Source: CAWEDP01 sp963807925 (GTDB taxonomy: Bacteria > Acidobacteriota > Vicinamibacteria > Vicinamibacterales > CAVVIG01). From it: a DNA stretch of 64,000 nt. Location: positions 372,001 to 436,000 of the forward strand of contig CAWEDP010000003.1 of NCBI GenBank assembly GCA_963807925.1. The letters are read 5' to 3'. Below the pieces are notes generated by a model, which saw only the letters and a list, made by a program, of their open reading frames with translations, made no database searches and was not told the origin of the DNA. Positions 27,233 through 36,491 of the stretch are shown piece after piece (the first letter of the stretch is position 1; each line of letters starts with the position of its first letter). Both the position numbers and the translations under genes were made by a program.

Positions 27233-29580
27233 CCGCCATGCCCCTCGCCGCGGCGCGCGCCGAAGCCGAGACGCGCGCCGCGAGTGCGCCGCCCCAGTTC
27301 GAGCCCTACATCCCGCCCGACGTCACCCTGCCCGAGCTGACGCCGCTGCCGCTCGTGCTCGGAGCGATCCTCGGCGCGGTGTTCGGCGCCTCCTCGCTGT
27401 ACCTCGTGCTGAAGGTCGGCCTCACGGTCAGCGCGTCGATTCCCGTCGCGGTCATCTCGATCACGCTGTTCCGCCTCTTCTCGAAGCTGGGCGGCCGCGA
27501 CGCCAGCATCCTCGAGAACAACATCGTCCAGACGGCCGGGTCGGCTGGCGAGTCGATTGCGTTCGGCCTCGGCGTCACGATGCCGGCCATCATGATTCTC
27601 GGGTTCGATCTCGAGATCACGCGGGTCGCGCTCGTCGCCATCCTCGGCGGTCTGCTCGGCATCCTGATGATGATCCCGCTGCGCCGCGCGCTCATCGTGC
27701 AGCAGCACGGCATCCTCAAGTACCCCGAAGGCACCGCGTGCGCCGAGGTGCTGAAGGCGGGCGCCTCGGCCGGATCGCGTGCGGCCGCGTCGCCGGCGGC
27801 GAAGCGCGAACACGACGCCCTCGGCGGCGCTCACACGAGCGCGGCCACCATCTTCACCGGCTTCGGTATCGGTCTCCTCTACAAGGTGCTGAACGTCGCG
27901 TTCAGGGCCTGGAAGGACGTGCCGCAGCGGATCTTCGGTCCGCCGTTCGCCGCCGGGTCGATCTCCGCCGAGATCTCGCCGGAGCTGCTCGGCGTCGGCT
28001 ACATCATCGGCCCGCGCATCGCGTCGACGATGTGCGCGGGCGGCGTGCTGGCGTACCTGGTGCTCATTCCGGCGATCAAGTTCTTCGGATCCGGGCTGAC
28101 CTCGGCGCTGCCGCCCGGAACGGTGCCGATCAGCCAGATGGGGCCGGACGACATCCGCGGGGCCTACGTGCTGTACATCGGGGCGGGCGCGGTCGCGGCC
28201 GGCGGCATCATCAGCCTGCTCCGATCGCTGCCGACCATCTGGAGCAGCCTGCTCGAGGGGCTCAAGGACTTCCGCGGCGGCACCGGCGCGCGGTCGTCGG
28301 CGCTGCGCACCGAGCGCGATCTCTCGATGAAGGTCGTCGTCTTCGGCAGCCTGTCGCTGATCGTCGCGATCATGCTGGCCCCGTCGCTGCACATGAACGT
28401 CGTGGGCGCCGTGCTGATCGTGACGCTCGGGTTCCTTTTCGTCACCGTGTCCTCGCGGCTCACCGGCGAGATCGGGTCGTCGTCGAACCCGATCTCGGGG
28501 ATGACCGTGGCGACGCTGCTCCTCACCTGTCTGGTGTTCGTGCTCGTGGGCTGGACCGGGCCGGCCTACTACGTCACCGCCCTGTCGGTCGGCGCGATCG
28601 TGTGCATCGCATCGTCGAACGGCGGCACGACGTCCCAGGACCTCAAGACCGGCTTCCTCGTGGGCGCCACGCCGCGCAATCAGCAGATCGCGATTGTCGT
28701 CGGGGCGCTGCTGTCGGCGGTGGTGCTCGGTCCGATTCTGCTCAAGCTGAACGACGCGGCGACGGTGTACGTGCCGCGCGTCAGCCAGGAGCCGGCGCCG
28801 GGAGGCAGCGGCGCCATGCGCCAGGTGGAGAATTTTCCGGCGTCGTTGAGGGCGGAGGTCGCGACCTTGACCGATCGCGAAATCTATCAGGGGTCGTCGT
28901 ACCTCGTCTGGCACAAGGAAACGACCGACGCTGGACCGGCGGGCCGGTATCTGGTGGACGCGAGCGGCACGCCGGTGTATCTGGTCGATCCCGGCATCAA
29001 CGGCGTGCACCGGTATTCGGCGGACGGACAGCATGCCGTCGCGAAGTTCGACGCTCCCAAGGCGACCCTGATGTCCTACATCATCAAGGGCATCCTCAAC
29101 CGGCAGCTGCCGTGGGGGCTGGTGCTGCTCGGCGTGATGATCGCGGTCGTGCTGGAGATGTCGAGCGTGCCGTCGCTGGCCTTCGCGGTCGGCGTGTACC
29201 TGCCGCTGTCGTCCTCGTCGCCCATCTTCATCGGCGGGATGGTCCGGTGGCTGGCGGATCTCTACGTGAGGAAGAAGCATCGCGGCCGCCAACTGACCGA
29301 GGAGCAGCTGACCGCCGAAGGCGACAAGAGTCCCGGCGTGCTGATGGCGTCGGGGTACATTGCCGGCGGGGCGATTGCCGGCATCCTCATCGCGTTCATG
29401 GCCGGAGTGACGGCCGACTTCACCGATCGCATCACGCGATGGTCGTCGCTCCACAATCCGCTCTACGAGGGCGCGTACTCGGACCTGCTGTCGATGGTTC
29501 CCTTCGTGGTGCTGACCGGAATCCTGTACCTCGTGTCGCGGGAGGTGCTGCTGGCGCCGAAGCGGTCCGAGCAGCCTTGA
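27229..29580 (+). CDS. OPT family oligopeptide transporter
   Basis: A 783-residue membrane protein with about 14-16 hydrophobic segments. ATG 27229 overlaps the stop of the peptidase gene. OPT signatures are visible: LGAVFGASSLYLVLKVGLT near the N-terminus, ENNIVQTAGSAGESIAFG, KYPEGTACAEVLKAG, and SSNGGTTSQDLKTGFLVGAT. The C-terminal half contains a non-membrane insertion of about 100 residues, then RQLPWGLVLLGVMIAVVLEM. It belongs to the bacterial OPT branch that imports small peptides using the proton gradient. The coupling with a secreted dipeptidyl-peptidase-like enzyme suggests dipeptide or tripeptide salvage. Confidence 0.9.
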   Translation: MTAMPLAAARAEAETRAASAPPQFEPYIPPDVTLPELTPLPLVLGAILGAVFGASSLYLVLKVGLTVSASIPVAVISITLFRLFSKLGGRDASILENNIVQTAGSAGESIAFGLGVTMPAIMILGFDLEITRVALVAILGGLLGILMMIPLRRALIVQQHGILKYPEGTACAEVLKAGASAGSRAAASPAAKREHDALGGAHTSAATIFTGFGIGLLYKVLNVAFRAWKDVPQRIFGPPFAAGSISAEISPELLGVGYIIGPRIASTMCAGGVLAYLVLIPAIKFFGSGLTSALPPGTVPISQMGPDDIRGAYVLYIGAGAVAAGGIISLLRSLPTIWSSLLEGLKDFRGGTGARSSALRTERDLSMKVVVFGSLSLIVAIMLAPSLHMNVVGAVLIVTLGFLFVTVSSRLTGEIGSSSNPISGMTVATLLLTCLVFVLVGWTGPAYYVTALSVGAIVCIASSNGGTTSQDLKTGFLVGATPRNQQIAIVVGALLSAVVLGPILLKLNDAATVYVPRVSQEPAPGGSGAMRQVENFPASLRAEVATLTDREIYQGSSYLVWHKETTDAGPAGRYLVDASGTPVYLVDPGINGVHRYSADGQHAVAKFDAPKATLMSYIIKGILNRQLPWGLVLLGVMIAVVLEMSSVPSLAFAVGVYLPLSSSSPIFIGGMVRWLADLYVRKKHRGRQLTEEQLTAEGDKSPGVLMASGYIAGGAIAGILIAFMAGVTADFTDRITRWSSLHNPLYEGAYSDLLSMVPFVVLTGILYLVSREVLLAPKRSEQP

Positions 29581-29730
29581 GCGCCGCGGTCGCGGCAACG
29601 CGCGATGGCGCGATGATCGTCTTCCCCGTCCCGCGAGGCGGTCCGTGGTCGACGTGGGCGCACCACGACGTCGAGTGGACCGCCCGACCGCGGCCCTGTT
29701 TCGATCCTATGTTCCCGGCCGGAGGCGCCG

Positions 29731-30253
29731 ATGTCTGTCGAACGCCGGACGATTGATTTGTCCCGATATCCCGACCTCGTCGTGATCTACCTCGGCATGC
29801 GCGTCAACGCGTGGCGTGGTCTGAAGAGGCTCATGGGCCTGGGGCCGCAAATTTCGAGGAGCTGGAAGGAGAAACCCGACGGCCTGCTGCTCCATGAGGA
29901 TTCTGATCTTCTCGATTGTTCCGGTCCACGCGGGGATGCGGCAGTACTGGCGTGATTTCGAGTCGCTCGAGCGGTGGGCGCGGTCGGAGCCGCACCGGCT
30001 CTGGTGGCAGGATTTTCTTCGAGACTCCGGCGGGACCGGCTTCTGGCACGAGACGTACTTCATGCGCGGCGGCATGGAGGCCGTCTACGACGATGTGCGT
30101 CAGCCAATCGGGATGTTGAAGTTCGCGCCGGTTGTGCCGGCGCGAGGCCCCATGTTTTCGGCCCGCTCGCGTGCTGGCCGCCCCGGCCAGGTGCCGCCGG
30201 CGATAGTGGGCGAACCGGAGCTGTACCCGAACGAGATCGTCCCACGACCCTGA
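29731..30253 (+). pseudogene. DUF4188 (monooxygenase-like) protein, one frame break
   Basis: The first 55 codons from ATG 29731 read RTIDLSRYPDLVVIYLGMRV and LMGLGPQISRSWKEKPDGLL. The remainder, from about 29897, continues in another frame as SIVPVHAGMRQYWRDFESLE and WWQDFLRDSGGTGFWHETYF, ending at 30253. Joined, they give a normal-length DUF4188 protein, a small family related to dimeric alpha-beta monooxygenases. One base change at about 29895-29905 accounts for the break. Its natural substrate is not known. Confidence 0.72.
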
Positions 30254-30289
30254 ATCGGGGACCCGAAGTGCCGGGAGTGCCCGTCGTAC

Positions 30290-30380
30290 CGCTCGTGCCG
30301 GTAGTTGTGTGACGGTAAGTGGAGTGCCGGTAGTGTCTGGCTTTAGTAGTGGAGTGCCCGAGTGTCCGGCTTTAGCCGGA
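30290..30380. repeat. Degenerate repeats ending in a REP-like palindrome
   Basis: The gap between the DUF4188 gene and tadA contains repeated GGAGTGCCSGWAGTG-type units, each followed by a CTGGCTTTAG or CCGGCTTTAG. The last one forms the palindrome TCCGGCTTTAGCCGGA at 30365-30380. It is related to the hairpin at 6769-6786, so it is an interspersed genomic repeat. No gene is seen here. Confidence 0.5.
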
Positions 30381-30469
30381 CCGATCATTGTGGGGCCGGC
30401 CCCAGCCCAGGCGATGACCGATGCGCCCGTGGCGAACGCGATGTGGGGGCGTCGGTCGATAATGCGTGC

Positions 30470-30952
30470 GTGAGCCCGGACGCGTACGTGCGGTGGATGG
30501 CCGAAGCGCTCGTCGAGGCGCGGCGGGCGCGCGAAGCGGGCGAGGTCCCGATCGGCGCGGTCGTCGTCCTGGGCGACACCATCGTCGGCCGCGGGTTCAA
30601 CCAGCCGATTCGAACGGCCGATCCGACCGCTCACGCCGAAATCGTGGCGATTCGCGCCGCTGCCGGGACGCTCGGCAACTACCGGCTGACGGGCGCCACG
30701 TTGATCGTCACCATCGAGCCGTGTCTCATGTGCGTGGGGGCAATCGTCCACGCGCGGATCGGGACCGTCGTGTTCGGGGCCGTTGAACCGCGGTGCGGCG
30801 CGCTGGTCTCGACCGTGCGGGCCGGCGAGCTGGCCGGCCACAACCACCGGTTCGAGGTGGTGGCGGGCGTGTCTGAGGCCGAGTGCCGCGAGGCGATCCA
30901 GGCGTTCTTCCGGGAGCGGCGCCAAGCCCCGTCGCCGGGTGCAATGCCGTGA
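30470..30952 (+). CDS. tadA: tRNA adenosine(34) deaminase
   Basis: A 160-residue cytidine/deoxycytidylate deaminase-fold enzyme that converts A34 of tRNA-Arg to inosine. The zinc and catalytic motif is HAE at residues 55-57 (TAHAEIVAIR) and PCLMC at 84-88. The PIGAVVV start of the domain and the motif VVFGAVEPRCGA fit TadA. GTG 30470 is chosen because it gives the usual N-terminus (DAYVRWMAEALVEARRA). An in-frame upstream ATG at 30362 would start in the repeat region. Confidence 0.9.
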   Translation: MSPDAYVRWMAEALVEARRAREAGEVPIGAVVVLGDTIVGRGFNQPIRTADPTAHAEIVAIRAAAGTLGNYRLTGATLIVTIEPCLMCVGAIVHARIGTVVFGAVEPRCGALVSTVRAGELAGHNHRFEVVAGVSEAECREAIQAFFRERRQAPSPGAMP

Positions 30953-31036
30953 AGACGCGGCGTCACCCGACCCACGAAGCCGTGGTGGGGTTTCCCCGTC
31001 GCTGATCGGCAGCGGCCCGGCGGCGCTGACGCAGCG

Positions 31037-31144
31037 TTAGAACGTTGGCTTGCGGCGGCCCAGACGCACGCGGCGGCGCATGACGTACAAGGAGGCGGTC
31101 AGGGCAAACACGGCGAACAGGATGACGATAGGAGCGATGTGCAT
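31037..31144 (-). CDS. Possible 35-residue membrane protein
   Basis: From ATG 31144 the product is MHIAPIVILFAVFALTASLY followed by an Arg-rich tail (RRRVRLGRRK). One membrane helix plus a basic cytoplasmic end is a plausible small membrane protein, like the one at 10049. The upstream sequence is a weak ribosome-binding site. The call rests only on composition. Confidence 0.3.
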   Translation of the reverse strand: MHIAPIVILFAVFALTASLYVMRRRVRLGRRKPTF

Positions 31145-31235
31145 GACTCTTCTATCGGTGGCACGGCCGGGGGGCATTAGCGGGCGCTGGCGGGCGTCCG
31201 GAGAGTGCGCGCCGGGCGCGCGACCGTAAAGGGCT

Positions 31236-31244
31236 TGGTATACT
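31236..31244 (+). promoter_or_regulatory. Extended -10 promoter for tRNA-Ser
   Basis: TTGGTATACT includes TGGTATACT, a TGnTATAnT-type extended -10 element. It lies 33 bases before the mature tRNA 5' end. No good -35 box is seen, as is common with extended -10 promoters. Confidence 0.5.
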
Positions 31245-31276
31245 GAAGGTTCGGGCGACGAGCGGTCTGAGGGATT

Positions 31277-31367
31277 GGAGAGGTACCGAAGTGGTCGTAA
31301 CGGGGGCGCCTCGAAAGCGTCTTGTCGGGTAACCGGCACGTGGGTTCGAATCCCACCCTCTCCGCCA
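31277..31367 (+). tRNA. tRNA-Ser (anticodon CGA)
   Basis: A 91-base class II tRNA. The acceptor stem GGAGAGG pairs with CCTCTCC at 31357-31363, followed by discriminator G and an encoded CCA. The anticodon stem GGCGC/GCGTC closes the loop CTCGAAA, with anticodon CGA. The long variable arm (TTGTCGGG-TAA-CCGGCA) and the T-arm GTGGG-TTCGAAT-CCCAC are intact. Its last 21 bases serve as the integration site of the downstream island and are copied at 63944-63964, so insertion has left a complete tRNA gene. Confidence 0.95.
31347..31367 (+). other. attL, core repeat in tRNA-Ser 3' end
   Basis: The 21-base core begins CGAATCCCACCC in the T-loop and ends in CCA. It is identical to 63944-63964. The sequence just left of it differs between the two copies, which defines the core border. 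Confidence 0.85.
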
Positions 31368-32709
31368 TATACATGTCGTTTAGATGCAACGTCTTACGAG
31401 CGCAATCCAGGAACTGTGTTCCAGTTTTGTGCCAGAGATTGCTGTGACTGCCGGATCGGCTGCGCCCGTCATGATGGGGTGCAGTCCACACATGAAATAC
31501 GGCGGCCTTTAGCAGGATGCTGAAAAAGTGACTCCCATGGGATCGACATCGTGATCTCGTCGTACTACGATGCTCCCATTCACGGAGGGAGCCAGCCGAT
31601 GCGTGGAGACGACCAGCAAACGGGGCATCTGTTTAGTTACCTGTCGCCGGAGGATCGGATCCCTGCCGACCATCCGCTGCGTCCGATTCGGCAGATGACC
31701 GACGCAGTGCTCGGGCGGTTGTCGCCTCGTTTTGACCGGCTGTACTCGGACATCGGTCGGCCGTCGATCCCGCCCGAGCAGTTGCTGCGGGCGTTGTTGC
31801 TGCAGACGTTGTACACCGTGCGCAGCGAACGGCTGCTGATGGAGCAACTGCAGTACAACCTGTTGTTTCGGTGGTTCATCGGCCTGAGTATGGATGACCC
31901 GGTCTGGGTGCCGACCGTCTTCAGCAAGAATCGAGACCGGCTCTTGGAGGGCGACATCGCGCAGGCGTTTTTCCTTGAAGTGCGGGCGGCTGCGGGGGCG
32001 GCGGGCTTGCTCTCGGATGACCACTTCACCGTGGATGGCACGTTGCTCGAGGCGTGGGCGAGTCAGAAAAGTTTTCGCCCCAAGGACCGCCCGGATCCAC
32101 CAGCGGATGATCCGACGGGCCGCAATCCGACCGTGAACTTCCGCGGCGAGGAGCGGGCGAACGACACGCATGCGTCGACCACCGATCCGGACGCGCGCCT
32201 GTACAAGAAAGCCTCGGGGCAGGAAGCCAAGTTGGCGTATCTCGGGCATGTGCTCACGGAGAATCGTCACGGCTTGATCATCGACGCGCTGGTCACGCAT
32301 GCCACGGGGACGGCGGAGCGCGATGCAGCCGGGGCGATGATTGCCGATCTGCCCGACACCCATCGCGTGACGGTCGGCGGCGACAAGAACTACGACACCA
32401 AAGGTTTCGTGCACCAACTCCGCACGCTGGGCGTCACCCCGCATGTGGCCCAGTATCCCGAGACGGCGACTCGCGGCAGCGCGATCGATGCGCGCACGAC
32501 CCGACATCCGGGCTACGCGGTCAGTCAACAGAAACGAAGGTAACAATCTAGTTGACTAACCGCCAGTAGGCCTGGTAGAGTCAGCGGGTTCGTTACCCGG
32601 AACATGGAAGTGGTATTTGTTCCGGGTTATCTATCGCCCACAGCGAGAAGGGCTTGCTGCGGACCTAATTCGTTCGCTGTTCTGTGGACTCCCATCGAAA
32701 GAGAAGCGT

Positions 32710-33528
32710 ATGGCTGTTTTCGTGGCGGCGGCCGACGACAGCGAAGCGGGCGACCAAACCGGCCCGTTCCTGTTCGGCGGCTATGTCGCACCTTTGCGTG
32801 ATTGGGAGGACTGGTTTGCGCCTGCATGGGTGCAGCGTGTTCTTGGCCGCCCTCCACGAACCGTGTTGCCTTACTTCCACATGACCGAGGTGGCCTCGCC
32901 AACTGGCCGAGTCAAATACGGACTCACTGAGCGAGATGCGAACGCCAGAATTAATGAGGCTGTGGACGTTATTCGGAGCATGGGAACCCTCCATTTCATG
33001 CATAGCCTGATGAACGGCAACCACTTCCGCGAGACGACAAAGTCAGTCCGATTAGTGCAACAGCAATCGAAACAATGGGGAACGTATCGATTTGAACCAG
33101 ACTACGTTGCATTTCTCGGCTTCGCTTATGGCGTTCTTCATCATGTGAGGGCGGAATGGCCAGACGCTGAGAAAGTGGACTTTGTCGTTGAGAAAAAACC
33201 ACCAGTGACTCATCACCTGATGGACTTCCATCAAGACTTGGCGAGCCATCTCACGAATCGCGGCCACAGCGAACTGGTGCCACTTATTGGTGAGTTGATT
33301 CCAGGAAGCAAAGAGCGCGTCCCGCTTCAAGCTGCCGACATCTGCCTATGGCATCTTCGGAAGTTTGAGTCTGGTGAAGCGACACGGGAAGAACTGCGGC
33401 GACTTGAGGATATGGCACACGGGAGGCTGAGAGCCGTTATGCGGATCGCGCCCGATTACGTCGAAGGTCTGATTGAGCGCTCACGGTCAGAGGCTGTCCG
33501 GCCGCCTCTTCTTGGGCGGCGGCAATGA
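32710..33528 (+). CDS. DUF3800-like passenger protein of the IS1595-type element
   Basis: A 272-residue protein from ATG 32710. The N-terminal acidic motif VAAADDSE, the central PYFHMTE, the strand VDFVVEKKPP and the late motif PLQAADICLWHLRKF follow the plan of DUF3800 proteins (DESG near the start, xQxADxxxW near the end), which are predicted to have an RNase H-like nuclease fold. DUF3800 proteins are often found near mobile elements and defence loci. The assignment is by motif, without a search. It lies inside the inverted repeats, so it travels with the IS. Role in transposition or host benefit is unknown. Confidence 0.65.
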   Translation: MAVFVAAADDSEAGDQTGPFLFGGYVAPLRDWEDWFAPAWVQRVLGRPPRTVLPYFHMTEVASPTGRVKYGLTERDANARINEAVDVIRSMGTLHFMHSLMNGNHFRETTKSVRLVQQQSKQWGTYRFEPDYVAFLGFAYGVLHHVRAEWPDAEKVDFVVEKKPPVTHHLMDFHQDLASHLTNRGHSELVPLIGELIPGSKERVPLQAADICLWHLRKFESGEATREELRRLEDMAHGRLRAVMRIAPDYVEGLIERSRSEAVRPPLLGRRQ

Positions 33529-33644
33529 ACGTGGCTTTGACGCAGCAAGCACCCGCCGCAACCCGTTGTTGAAGCGTTCCATTGAGTGTTCTGGGTCATC
33601 GGCGCGCACGTCTGGGACCGCGCCGGACTTGTGGGTAGCTTTTT

Positions 33645-34616
33645 TCAGCACGTTTGCGGCAGCTCCGAGCCGGTCAGCGCAGTGTAGGTGAGACGCTTGT
33701 TGACGATGCCTTTGAGCGCCAGCGCGAACCGAGCAGCGTCAGTCATCGCCCGATTGTTGAACCGGAAGGCTTGCTCGTCGAGGTAGCGGAACAGATGAAA
33801 CGGTTCGATGGACACGTAGGTGCCACGGATGGCGCGCTTGAGCAGCGACCAGAAGTTTTCGAGGCCGTTGGTGTGGACTTCGCCGTCCACGTAGGCTTCG
33901 GCGTGGTCGATCACATGATGAGTGTAGTCGGACGCCAGTCCTTCGTAGGAGAGCAGGAAATCGGTGTGGACGTGCGCGCCACGTCGGACGTTCTGCCGGA
34001 TATGCCCCTGCAAGGTCGGCTTTCTCACGTCGGGCACAACGGTCGGTCGCACCTGCGAGACGCCATCTTTTCCATGCCGAGAGAGCAGCGCCATGACCGC
34101 GACCTTCCCAGCGATGCTCCGGCCGCGCTTGACGTTCAGCCGCGCACGCTTCGCCGCGTGCATGTTGCGCGCTTTCCCACCCACGTAAGTCTCGTCCGCT
34201 TCCACGTGCCCGCTCATCTTGCCACTAGTGCCCCCGTGGAGCGCCATGCGGAGCCGGGACAGCATGAACCATGCGGTCGGCTGAGTGACGCCGAGTGCAC
34301 GGGCCAGTTCGTAGGAACTGATGCCGTTCTTGCAGTTGGTGACGAGCCACAGCGCGGGCAGCCACTTTTCGAGGCCGAGGGGCGAATCCTCGAACAGGGT
34401 GCCGACCTTCAGCGAGAACTGCGCTTTGGCGTGCTTCGCGTAGCACTTGAACCGGCGCTGAGTCGAGAGATAAGTGACGTTGTCGGACCCGCAGGTTGGG
34501 CAACACACGACGCCATCCGGCCAGCGCATCGCCATGACGGTGCGGTGGCAGTTCTCGTAATCCGAAAAGAACAGGATGGCTTCTTGGAGGGTTTCGGGTG
34601 ACTCGATGCGCTTCAT
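33645..34616 (-). CDS. IS1595 family transposase
   Basis: A 323-residue transposase from ATG 34616 (GTG 34622 is also possible). An N-terminal zinc ribbon (CCPTCGSDN and FKCYAKH) is followed by a helix-turn-helix (SSYELARALGVTQPTAWFML) and a DDE-type core: VEADETYVGG gives the first Asp, HTDFLLSYEGL the second, and VHTNGLENFWSLLKRAIRGTY the third catalytic position, Asn/Glu, typical of IS1595. All regions are complete, so it is likely active. Confidence 0.92.
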   Translation of the reverse strand: MKRIESPETLQEAILFFSDYENCHRTVMAMRWPDGVVCCPTCGSDNVTYLSTQRRFKCYAKHAKAQFSLKVGTLFEDSPLGLEKWLPALWLVTNCKNGISSYELARALGVTQPTAWFMLSRLRMALHGGTSGKMSGHVEADETYVGGKARNMHAAKRARLNVKRGRSIAGKVAVMALLSRHGKDGVSQVRPTVVPDVRKPTLQGHIRQNVRRGAHVHTDFLLSYEGLASDYTHHVIDHAEAYVDGEVHTNGLENFWSLLKRAIRGTYVSIEPFHLFRYLDEQAFRFNNRAMTDAARFALALKGIVNKRLTYTALTGSELPQTC

Positions 34617-34925
34617 GTCCACAGAGTATCGAAAACTCAGTGGTTAGTCAACTAGATTATTACCGAAACGAAAGCTGGTCGAGCAATGTTTCGGCTGGAT
34701 GAAGACGGTCGGTCTGATGCGCAAGCTGCGACACCGCGGCGGCGCGCGCGTCAACTGGAACTTCATCTTCACCGCCGCGGCGTTTAACCTGGTCCGGATG
34801 CGCACACTGCTGGCCCAGCCAGCCTGACGGAACCAAGGCATGAGGACCACGAGCCACGAGCGATGTCGCCATCATGATTGGGCGAACGATAACCGAGCGC
34901 TGAACGTCACTTTTTCAGCATCCTG

Positions 34926-35286
34926 TTAGGGCTCCGGCATTAGCAGAAGCGGAGGATGGTGGCGGCATTGCCGTCCGACCGTATCACGCGCGGCGTCCCG
35001 CTCCAGGGCCTATCGACGCCGGCAGCTTTCGCGAGCACGTCGAAGCAAGTCCCCTGGTTACCGGCGACGTCGTTTTCGATAATGTCGCCGCACATTCGGT
35101 GTGCGCAGACCGGCGCACGCAGGTCGGCCGCATCGGCATTCCACCACATCGGACTCTTGGAAAGACGGGTTCAGCGGGACGGCAGGTCAAGCGGTTCGGA
35201 AAGCCAAGTTGAAGTCGATTCTCAATTAACGGCTACGCGCGGCCATGTCCAGTGGCATGATCACCGCGACACGCTGAGAGGCGTCG
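34926..35286. other. Gap between IS5 copy 1 and the Nmad2 gene
   Basis: The only reading frame of any size is a 69-residue minus-strand frame at 34940-35149 (IIENDVAGNQGTCFDVLAKA is its most protein-like part), which I do not recognise. It could be the tail of a gene destroyed by the IS insertion. No RNA gene or clear repeat is seen. Confidence 0.4.
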
Positions 35287-35926
35287 ATGCGACCGATAAC
35301 TGAGGCCCATCTGTTTTCGTATGTCCTCCCATACGACAGCGGCTTCGCCCCGAACCCGTTTGGGCGTGCTTGCACCCTCGCATGTTGCAAGCCTGTCATT
35401 CGGCGCACCGCCAGCCCCGACGACTGGGTAATCGGGACGACGCCCGCTCCTGAGTCCGGTCGTCTCACGTATGCAATGCGGATCACGCAGGCACTCACCT
35501 TCGACCTCTACTGGGAATGCTTTCCGGAGAAGAGGCCGTCAGAAGATCGCCACGGTGACAATATCTACCAATATCTACCAGCCTCACGCAGAGCGCAAGC
35601 TTGTTCAGGTTCCGAACGGCTCGCATGACGACAGAAGCGTCAAGCGCGATCTGAGCGCGAACCGTGTTCTGATCTCGACTCAGTTCTACTACTTTGGGCG
35701 AGCGGCCCCACTCTTGCCGCCGCAGTTCCATTGCCTGCTGGCTACAACCCAGGGCCACCGCAGGATTCGCCCAGGCTCAAAGGACCACCCACAGTTCATC
35801 GCCTTTGTTAAATGGTTGGAAGGCGAGTTCAAGCCTGGTCGCCACGGCGAACCGCACCTTGAGGAAGTGATCTGCCTGCCACCCGAGGAGGACGAATCAG
35901 AGATGGAGGACACATCGATCACGTAA
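35287..35926 (+). pseudogene. Nmad2-domain protein broken by a 10-bp duplication
   Basis: From ATG 35287 the product begins ITEAHLFSYVLPYDSGFAPN, then PFGRACTLACCKPVIRR and DDWVIGTTP, the signature of nucleotide-modification-associated domain 2. After GDNIYQ the frame is lost. In the tract at 35561-35580 the ten bases ATATCTACCA occur twice in tandem. Removing one copy restores GDNIYQPHAERKLVQVPNGS and reads on through SANRVLISTQFYYFGRAAPL to the stop at 35926, a full-length protein of about 209 residues. Nmad domains occur near DNA hypermodification genes in phages and islands. The cause is a slippage duplication and not a homopolymer error. Confidence 0.8.
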
Positions 35927-36491
35927 CTGAATGAACGGCCGCCCAACGCGCGCTTGCAGCCGTCGGCGCACTGTGGGATCGTGTAGCGCCGCGGACGTTA
36001 CCGAGGCACCGAGTCAATTGAAGGGGAGTTGGCTATTCACTTGACTCCGGTAGCCCCAAGATATAGCGTACGGGCCGGTGGACGATTTTCCCAAGGATCT
36101 GCGTGAATTCGAGCAGCGATTCGTGACCGAGGCCGCGTGTCGCGCGTATCTGATGCAGCTGCGATGGCCGGACGGATTCCGGTGCCCCAAGTGTGGACAG
36201 GCCGAAGCGTGGCCACTGCGGGAGCGGGGACTCATGGAATGCACGGCGTGCGGGCGACAGACCTCGGTGACCGCCGGGACCATCTTCCAGGACATCCGAA
36301 CGCCCTTGTCGGTCTGGTTCCGGGCCATGTGGGCAGTGACCAGTCAGAAGACCGGGATCAGCGCCTTGGGCCTGCAGCGGGAACTGGGCCTCTGGGGGTG
36401 ATCCGATTCGGTGGACAGTTGATCTGAGTGGTTTTGTTCTTCGTTCTTCCTCTTCGTCAGAGAAAACAATGATCGATGTGGAGGCTGTGGG

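Larger units (their letters stand above)
32539..34664. mobile_element. IS1595-type element with a passenger gene
   Basis: The 2126-bp element has 23-base terminal inverted repeats, GGTAAYAATCTAGTTGACTA plus ACC, with a single mismatch. It is flanked by an 8-bp direct repeat GAAACGAA (32531-32538 and 34665-34672), the usual IS1595 duplication length. It contains a transposase on the minus strand and a convergent non-transposase gene on the plus strand. Base composition is visibly less GC-rich than the host IS5 copy. It inserted inside the IS5 transposase gene. Confidence 0.9.
31599..34827 (+). pseudogene. IS5-type transposase, interrupted
   Basis: The transposase begins at ATG 31599 (RGDDQQTGHLFSYLSPEDRI); GTG 31551 is an alternative. 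It contains an N-terminal DUF772 region (PSIPPEQLLRALLLQTLYTV) and a DDE core (SDDHFTVDGTLLEAWAS, VGGDKNYDTKGF). It reads intact to VSQQKR at about 32536, where the IS1595-type element has inserted. The last part, KLVEQCFGWMKTVGLMRKL to RTLLAQPA, lies beyond the insertion and ends at 34827. The frame would be whole if the nested element and one 8-bp duplicate were removed. Confidence 0.88.
31513..34925 (+). mobile_element. IS5-type element, copy 1, split by an IS1595-type element
   Basis: Both ends carry the same 20-base inverted repeat, CAGGATGCTGAAAAAGTGAC at 31513-31532 and its complement at 34906-34925. TTAG flanks both sides (31509-31512 and 34926-34929), probably a 4-bp target duplication. 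Without the nested element at 32539-34664 and one copy of its 8-base duplication the IS would be 1279 bp, one base longer than copy 2 at 39951-41228. The two copies are otherwise nearly identical, so transposition was recent. Confidence 0.9.

Noticed and set aside
30953..31036. Terminator after tadA
   Set aside because: CCACGAAGCCGTGG can pair weakly but no T-run follows, so it is not convincing.
31177..31491. Minus-strand frame reading AERVGFEPTCRLPDKTLSRR across the tRNA region
   Set aside because: It is the antisense of the tRNA-Ser gene, a well-known false protein annotation; the tRNA structure explains the sequence.
34940..35149. 69-codon minus-strand frame beside IS5 copy 1
   Set aside because: No recognisable motif or good ribosome-binding site; listed only as gap content.
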